This document shows, one piece after another, positions 57,434 through 64,000 of a DNA stretch of 64,000 nt. Where the stretch lies: the NCBI GenBank assembly GCA_032629725.1, contig JAFEVB010000012.1:1364001-1428000 (forward strand), written 5' to 3'. A model generated the notes under the pieces. It was not told where the DNA came from. It did not search any database and worked only from the letters and a program-made list of their open reading frames with translations. Origin of the DNA: Gremmenia infestans (taxonomy: Eukaryota > Ascomycota > Leotiomycetes > Helotiales > Hamatocanthoscyphaceae). The position numbers and the translations under genes were made by a program. The number at the start of each line of letters is the position of its first letter. The first letter of the stretch is position 1.

Positions 57434-59532
57434 ATGGGTATCATCAACCTCGGCCACGAAACAGACCCGATCTTGACTCGCGTCGTCGAGGAGGACAAAG
57501 TAAAATGGTGGAAGAAGCGAAATCTGAGATATCTGTACGTCCTTCTTTACCCAACATGCATGGGGATTGAAATCACCTCTGGCTTCGACTCGCAAATGAT
57601 CAATGGACTGCAGCTGATTGGTCCGTGGAATAAATGTGAGCTGCTTTGAACAGGATCTGGGAGACACATGGATGCTAATGAAGTAGTTTTCGGCCGGTTG
57701 ACGACTGTTTCGGGGAAGAAGCAATATGCTGTGGCCGGACCACTGCTGGGCATGATTTCTTCGGCTTATAACCTTGGTGCGATTTTGGCTGTACCTATTG
57801 TTCCTTGGGTGGCGCAGAAATGGGGTAGACGATGGAGTATCTTCATTGGATCTGCTTTCCAATGTTTCGGTGCTATTTTGCAGTGTTTCTCTGTCAATGC
57901 CGGAATGTACATCTTTGCTCGGATGATCCTGGGTTTCGGCATCGTGTTCTGCATCGTCTCGGGCTCAGCTATGCTGGGTGAGCTGTCGTATCCAAAGGAA
58001 CGACCGATTATGACTTCCATGTTCAATGCATCTTGGTTCGTGGGCTCGCTGGTTGCATCGGGGATTGTGGTCGAGACGGCAAAGATGAAGGGTGATTGGG
58101 CATGGAGATTACCTTCGATACTACAGTGTTGCCCATCACTTGTCCAGATGGCTTTGATATTGTAGGAAACATTACTTGTCCTCTAAGTAAGGAACAAAAG
58201 CTGACTGACCGACTGACTGTAGTGTCCTCCCCGAGAGTCCTCGATACCTCATCAGCAAAGATAGACGTGAAGAAGCCTACGATATCCTCGCCACATACCA
58301 CGCAGAAGGTGATCACGACTCCCTCTTCGTAAAAGCCGAAATGGCACAGATCGAAACAACAATCAGAGTTGAAATGGAAGTTGCAAAACAGTCATGGACG
58401 GACATGATAGCCACGCCCGGCATGCGGCGTCGTACATTCATTGCTGCAGCCATGGGCCTTTACACGCAATGGTCTGGCAATACCCTAATCTCGTAAGTAC
58501 AACCCCCCGCTGTCCAAAAGAGGAATATCATATCTGCACCCCCCCAATCCCTGAAAGACTCCCCTAACCAGCGTAGATTCTACATGGGTAAAATCCTCGT
58601 CATGATCGGGTACACAGACACATACACAAAAACCATGTTCAACCTCGGCTACACAGCCTGGAGCTTCATCAACGGCACCATTATCGCCATCATCTCGCCC
58701 CGCTTCAAGCGCCGCACCATGTTCCTAACGGGCGCATTCGGCATGCTGGTAGGCTATATTGCATGGACGGTCGCCATGCAGCGAGCGATGTTAGCGCTAG
58801 ATTTGAAGGTGCCGAACAAAGCTGCCGGGATCGCGGTGATGTTTTTCATCTTTTTCTACTCGCCGTGGTATAATATCGGGAATAATGCATTGGCTTACAG
58901 TAAGCATCCATCTCACTCAATATGGATTTTGGAATGCAGGATTTGGAGCTAACTGGTGTCAGCGTATATGGTTGAGCTCTTCCCATACGCCGAGCGGTCG
59001 AGAGGTATTTCTATTGAACAAGGTGGGTCAAGCCGAGCCTGGAAAATATGTTACGGTGTATGATAGCGAATAAATACTAACACCCACCCTAATCTCCAGT
59101 CTTCGTCCGAGGAGCCGGCTTCTTCACCACATTCATAAACCCCATCGGTATGGACGGCGCTGGATGGAAATACCTAATCATGTACATCGCCATGATCTGC
59201 CTCGAGATACTCACCATCTACTTCTTCTATCCCGAAACCCAAGGACGGACATTAGAGGAGTTGACTTTCCGTAAGTCTCTTTATCCGTTCCTATACTATA
59301 GACATATAAATAGAAAACGCATACATACGATACGGTACGATACGGTATGGTATATTATATTTACTGATTCTACCTTTTACCTGCAGTATTCGAGGATAAG
59401 GCACTTGAAGAAAAGGCCGTCGTTGCAGTGGAGAAGACGATTCACCATGAATCGGTTGATGATAATCTTGTGGGTGAGAAGGGGATTGAAGGGGGACATG
59501 TGGAAGAGGTGGTGCCGACGAAAACGAGCTGA
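57434..59532 (+). CDS. MFS sugar-transporter-family permease (lactose permease-like)
   Basis: Seven exons (57434-57635, 57687-58161, 58223-58492, 58577-58899, 58963-59022, 59100-59270, 59387-59532), 548 residues, whole-codon sum. Seen: GFDSQMINGLQ in the first helix, the WGRR loop, LPESPRYLISKDRREEA at the domain linker, WSGNTLISFYMG, and PYAERSRGISIEQ. PETQGRTLEELT, the closing signature of sugar porters, is also present. The 60-nt exon 5 is short and easily missed. Fungal relatives of this type carry lactose, hexoses, quinate or other polyols. It is the last gene of the co-oriented group from 50573, so the group has two importers of different families. Confidence 0.93.
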
Positions 59533-60141
59533 TTATGTAGCCTGGGTGGTCGCTGCCTGCAGGTTATGAGAAGTGCTTGGATAGGAATAAAGGAGCTAGG
59601 TGTCTAGGAATTACTCATTCCCTCATAATAGGATTGATTAATTGTCTCACGAATACGAGACGTGATGCTTTCATTATACGTACATTGTCTTTAACCCCCT
59701 TTGTCTTTGAGACATCTGTTACTTTCAGCAAGACCCTCACCTCCTACCTTCTTCCTGCTACTACCTTGGGTACATCTCTACTTTTTCCAGCCGCGCTAAA
59801 TAAGCCCTATAGCTAACAGTAGTTCTCAAAATCGCAAGTATAATCACAAATTAAACATGGATATATGCGAATTCGAACACACATGCATAGCCATTCTATA
59901 GCCTCAACGTTCGCGCAACCGTGCCCGCTCAGTGACCTCTCACAATAAACAGCTGCAGAAAAGCACATGCACAGGAATATCTGATTCCCTTTCTACTGCC
60001 CCCGTCACTCACCAAATCCAAGCCTACTAACATATCTCAAGGAAGAACACTCACCTCAGGACATCCAGTGCCAACATCCGGCTTCCTTAAGTTTTTTACT
60101 CGCTACAAAGCTAGTCTAGGCTTCCCACAAGGGTCGCCTTA
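59533..60141. other. Convergent intergenic region
   Basis: 3' regions of the permease and of the minus-strand NACHT-ankyrin relic. No gene seen. Confidence 0.4.
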
Positions 60142-60847
60142 TTACTGCCGTAAAGAACCTCTGATACGGTACGGGCGAGCGCCACATTCAAGGAGCAAAG
60201 AGATGAGCAGGAACCGGTCCTTGAAGTCATCCGTGGTACAGTAAGTCGTGGTACATAGAGCCGCTGCGAGAGGAGAACCACATATTCCTCCCTTGAAAGT
60301 CGGGGTTGCGCCTTGTTCCTTCAACAAATAAGAACAACCGCTTACGAAACCGCGGTCCAAGCCTGTCTGGAGAGCTTTGTCGGTGTATATCTCCCTCTCT
60401 AGTGGCGAGAGAGGCAAGGAGAGGAATTTCGAAAGAGGGTTTTCTCCTCCAAAAGACGCGCCGGCGAATATGCTGCCATTGTAGATCTTCCGGTCTGCGC
60501 CGTGTCCTAGTAGGAGATCAATCACGTCCCGACGATTGTTTTCGGTTGCTTCCTGGTGAGTGGTGAGATTAGAGTCTTGACTCTTGAGCTAGATGAGGCA
60601 CAAAGTATTCCGCCCATCCGTCTCAAACAATGGAGAGGTTAGAAATCAACTTAACTTTAATGGAGTCTTATACAGCACAAGCGTAAAGCCGTTAGAATCA
60701 ACCCCAAGATCTAGCAACTTCTTCACATCATCCACAGACCTCTTCGCCGTCGCCTTAATCAGCGGATATGGACCAGCCTTCGTCCATGCTGCTCCATTAT
60801 CTAGCAACAATCTCATCGTCTCCTCATTGGACATCCCCACAAGACCC

Positions 60848-61042
60848 AATAACCCATGGGTACCCGACCCATAGGTCCCCATAGGCGGGTCCTGAGGAAT
60901 TTCTGGACCTATGGGTCGGGTCTCACGTCCTTGATATTCCCGTGGGTCCTATTATTTATAGAACCTATAGGGTGGGTTGGATCCTCTATAGCTTAGGTCC
61001 TAGTCCAAATTCAGGATCTATAGGGCCCATCGTGAAGCCTAA
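60848..61042. mobile_element. Small palindromic insert, possible MITE
   Basis: It interrupts the ankyrin frame: minus-strand NMAKMLLG before it and LVGMSNEETMRLLL after it join naturally if the insert is removed. Inside, the 17-mer at 60862-60878 (ACCCGACCCATAGGTCC) is exactly reverse-complemented at 60905-60921. Several further GGTCCTAT/ATAGGACC-like pieces follow. The ends and any target-site duplication are approximate. No transposase is present, so if mobile it was non-autonomous. Confidence 0.5.
60862..60921. repeat. 17-bp perfect inverted repeat
   Basis: Arms at 60862-60878 and 60905-60921 with a 26-nt loop. It could form a strong hairpin. Confidence 0.85.
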
Positions 61043-63165
61043 CAACATCTTAGCCATATTTAAACTCTTTCTCCCGCAGCGTAGCAGAGAAGAAGCTCTC
61101 CTATCTATTTCCAGGGACGCTTGGGCTAGCTTCAGCATCAAAGAGAAGGCGGAATGTCGGCATATCTCTGCTTCGGATCGCGGCAACTACTGCTGGTGTG
61201 CTGGCGGATTTATTGGAGAGATTCGGAACAGCACCTGCTCGAAGAAAAATGCGAACGACTTGCGCATTGCCGTTCCTAGCGGCTGCCACAAAGCGGAAAC
61301 ATATCCCCAGCCCCTTGGTTGACATTCGCACCCTTCCTCAACAGCTTTTGTACCAGAGAAATCGAACCAGAGCTCGCAGCAGTATATAGAGCAGTCCCAC
61401 CGCTTTTCGCGATATGATTTATATCAGCCCCAGCTCCAAGCAGCATAAGCACCATCTTCACATTCCCCCGCAGAAACAGCTTGGTGCAGACTCGAGTCTT
61501 GAACCATGGAAGTGCGAGTCCGTATGCACATCTGCTCCCGCTTTTATCCAAAGCGCGACGACGTCGTCGTGTTCTAGAGATACCACTGCGATGAGTGCAG
61601 TATTATACATCCCGCCTTTTGCATTAACATCGGCTCCTGCCTTAAGGAGGTTGAGCACAATGGCAGCAGAACCACCAACGGCCGCCGTCTGTAGCACGGT
61701 GCCGAATTGCGTGAAGATTTGCATCCGCGCCTAGTTCCAAGAAGTACTTTACTATTTCTGTGTGCCTATGAAAAGCAGCAGCGGCAAATGCAGAGCCTAA
61801 ATCTCCCTCCCTAGCATACACATTGCAGCCTTTCTCAACGATTAAGTGTTTCACGAGAGGGAGATGGCCTAAGATTGAAGCGAGGTAAAGGGGTTGAGGG
61901 CGTAGGTCCGCGCTATATTCTTTTTCTTTTCCTCTTCCACCATATCCGTGAATGAGGGTGTTGGGGGTGGAAGACGAGCTAATTGATGTAGGGGTTGGGG
62001 ACGGATGGATTGAAGAGCAGGGATAGAAAGGTCTGTGTTTGATCGTCTTGGGACGCAGACGATTCAAAGTGCTTCATCCAAGAACGAGCTGTGTACTGTA
62101 AAAGAGGAAACCTGCTGAATGTCAACGGGATACATACTTTACTGTCGTTGAAGTCAAGTAGATATAGAGGACAACTTTCTGCTAAAAATTGATTCCAGAT
62201 ATGTTCGGAGTCGAGTAGTACGATAGAAGCGAACCACTTTCGTGAAGTCGCTGTGATATTATGTATTCTTTGACGGAGTAGTGACTTAGTGGTACAACTT
62301 GGAGTCCATAAGGGTTGTTAAAAGCGTTTCCCTGCTCATACTTAAGCTTTCCAGCCATCCAGTCACCAGAGCGCCATGAGCCGAGGTTCATCTGGATCGA
62401 AATCTCCCAGCTCGGGGTGGATGGCAACGGCTTCTGCGAGCTCGCTAAGGACGAGAGGGCGTGTAGAGAAGGCGAGGCGAGCCATTGTATGGCCGATTGT
62501 CCCTATCGACGATGCAGGCTTGGAATTCACTGGAGGATGCGATCATACATCTGATAAAGAGTTCCTGGTATTCGATTCAACTCTGTTCTTACCATGGCAA
62601 GTGTAACGCATCTCTTCATGGTGTCGAGCTGACTAACAGCCCAGCGAAACCTGCGACTTCGATTCACATTGTTTTGATCCGAAGGAAGACGAATAGGCGA
62701 CTTGCATTCCTTAAGTACAATTCCAACTAAAACCTATTCACGCTTTCCCGGTTTGTATTTCTGAAGAATAAGGATCTTTGGAGTAGGCATTGCTAACGTG
62801 GACTCGTACATCGGCATCAACTACAGCGCTCTGGATTGAAATGTTGTAGAGTCCCGTTTTATTCAAAGCGGTCTCAATAACTGGTTCTTTTCTGCTAGTT
62901 ATCAAGACACTAAGTTCTTTCGGCATGGCGTCTTTGAAGCAGAGCTTGAAAAATATCCGTCGTTCCTCTTCAAGACACTCATCAAGAGCATCATCTATCA
63001 TCAAGAACGTCTGCTCCTCCTCAGCCGCCAACAGAGCCACAAAAACACCAACCCCCAGGTTCGAAGACCGTCCGTCTGCCGAGACGAAAGACAGTAGAGG
63101 GTATGCCCTGCCCCGCCCCGCCCCGTCCCTTCGACATTCCTCGCTTCCTGCCCAAATAGGCACAA

Positions 63166-64000
63166 CCCCCAACCCCAACCCCAGACAGGGCAATCGCGAT
63201 CTTCCTTCCACTCACTGCCAAAGGAACAGCCAACTGCCTTGATTCCCCTCCCGCACATACTTTTCTTACATCACCGCTCTCCTGGCAGCAAAACAAACGC
63301 CACTACACTACTCTACTTTGTTTCATCAAATGGTAGTGGAAAAGATATTGGGTGCGGATCAGTGGATGGGTATGGCTTTTTTTTTGATTCGCGGTAAGAG
63401 AAGAAGAAACGAAGTAATGCTAGGGGCGGGTATGGCTTTCTTTTTGATTTGCGGTAAGAGAAGAAGAAACGAATGAATTGCTCGCTACTGTAGGCGCAAC
63501 AAGTGAGATCGTCAACGCAGGTGAGACTTTGGGGTCCAGCCCAGCCCACCTTTTCGGGAATGGAGCACTAGGAGGGGAGGGGTTGGGTTAATCAAGATTT
63601 ATGTACTCGTAGAATGCGGGGGGAAGAAATGTTTGCAGGTATGCATGCGCACCTTGGCACGATGAAAGGAACTTTTACCAAGTAAATTCTTGACTTTGGA
63701 AATACAAGCAAAGTGGGGACTTATCACGACACAATACAAGTTTCACGTACTAATGTTTAAACCAACAACACAACAAGATACACACACGATGCTCAGAAAA
63801 ACTTTTTATCTTTATTCGTGACTTTTGTTTTGTCATGGTGGGATTTCTAATCCAGATCTCTCCAATCCATTTACTCCATGCTCGCTGATTCGTTTTTCCC
63901 GAATGTGATTGATGGTGGCCGTGAGAAGCAAAAACACCGATTCTATGCATGATGGAGAAAGAAGTGTGATGAACCCATCGTATCGAAGAGGTAATTTTAT
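63166..64000. other. Region upstream of the NACHT relic
   Basis: GC-rich at first, with CCCCG and CCCAA runs near 63110-63185, then AT-rich. It holds a 60-nt tandem duplication at 63368-63473. The missing NACHT Walker A and N-terminal domain are not recognisable here. Confidence 0.4.
63368..63473. repeat. Two tandem copies of a 46-nt block, period 60 nt
   Basis: Copy 1 at 63368-63413 and copy 2 at 63428-63473 share GGGTATGGCTTT, a T-run, GATTYGCGG and a purine-rich AAGAGAAGAAGAAACGAA end. They differ at two positions, both C/T. Confidence 0.85.

Larger units (their letters stand above)
60142..63165 (-). pseudogene. NACHT-ankyrin (NLR-like) protein, multiply broken
   Basis: Minus-strand relic. 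From the N-terminal side it shows the NACHT Walker B region LMIDDALDECLEEERR with VLITSRKEP (near 62880-62990). Next come LVLSELAEAVAIHP and VVPLSHYSVKEYI, the usual winged-helix-like linker of fungal NLRs. Ankyrin-type repeats follow, such as LYLASILGHLPLVKHLI, VLQTAAVGGSAAIV, ALYTAASSGSISLV and MRLLLDNGAAWTKAG. The Walker A end is absent. Frames change at least near 62490 (TCGCC doubled), 62380, 61725 (inside the ankyrin array) and 61275 (one extra T in CTTTG). An insert of about 190 bp splits the array near 60850-61040. Known of the family: fungal NLRs act in self/non-self recognition. This copy cannot make that protein. Confidence 0.85.

Overview
The window is nuclear DNA of a filamentous ascomycete (Pezizomycotina; the protein set would suit a leotiomycete, but I cannot prove the class). 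Signs of this are short GT-AG introns of about 48-100 nt with CTAAC/CTGAC-like branch sites, monocistronic genes on both strands, fungal-only families (Zn2Cys6 regulators, SSK1, ERG6, MZM1, Slt11, zuotin) and T/C-rich promoters. No bacterial, organellar or CRISPR features and no tRNA or rRNA genes were recognised.

Layout. (1) 0.7-8.9 kb: two tandem, co-oriented paralogues of a roughly 1000-residue dynamin-superfamily GTPase resembling nuclear GTPase SLIP-GC. (2) 10-22.6 kb: a conserved housekeeping block: zuotin (J-protein of the ribosome-associated complex), MZM1 (LYR protein for complex III assembly), Slt11/ECM2 splicing factor, ERG6 sterol methyltransferase, SSK1 osmostress response regulator and a HAL4/SAT4-type protein kinase. 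(3) 22.6-27.8 kb: a 5 kb gene desert rich in short palindromic and microsatellite motifs. (4) 27.8-42 kb: a decaying catabolic cluster. Two enzymes look intact (a D-2-hydroxyacid dehydrogenase and a class II aldolase/adducin-domain protein). The others carry visible lesions: a Zn2Cys6 regulator with three in-frame stops, a second regulator relic, an N-terminally truncated M20 amidohydrolase, a frameshifted LigB-type extradiol dioxygenase, an NmrA-like reductase with one stop, a truncated NCS1 permease and a 2OG-Fe(II) oxygenase. (5) 42-50 kb: mostly intergenic, with two conserved-looking proteins of unknown function, one serine/proline-rich and one polyglutamine. (6) 50.5-59.5 kb: a co-oriented, apparently intact set of a DUF1445/D-glutamate cyclase-like enzyme, a Zn2Cys6 regulator, an ACS-family MFS permease and a sugar-transporter-family MFS permease. 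(7) 60-63.2 kb: a NACHT-ankyrin (NLR-like) pseudogene broken by frameshifts and by an insert of about 190 bp with a 17-bp inverted repeat.

How the genes relate. Block 2 is ordinary core biology. Blocks 4 and 6 look like nutrient-utilisation modules (regulator, permease and enzymes), one decaying and one intact. Blocks 1 and 7 hold large P-loop NTPases of families that expand and decay quickly in fungi. All intron positions were read by eye. For every gene I call intact, the exon lengths sum to a whole number of codons.
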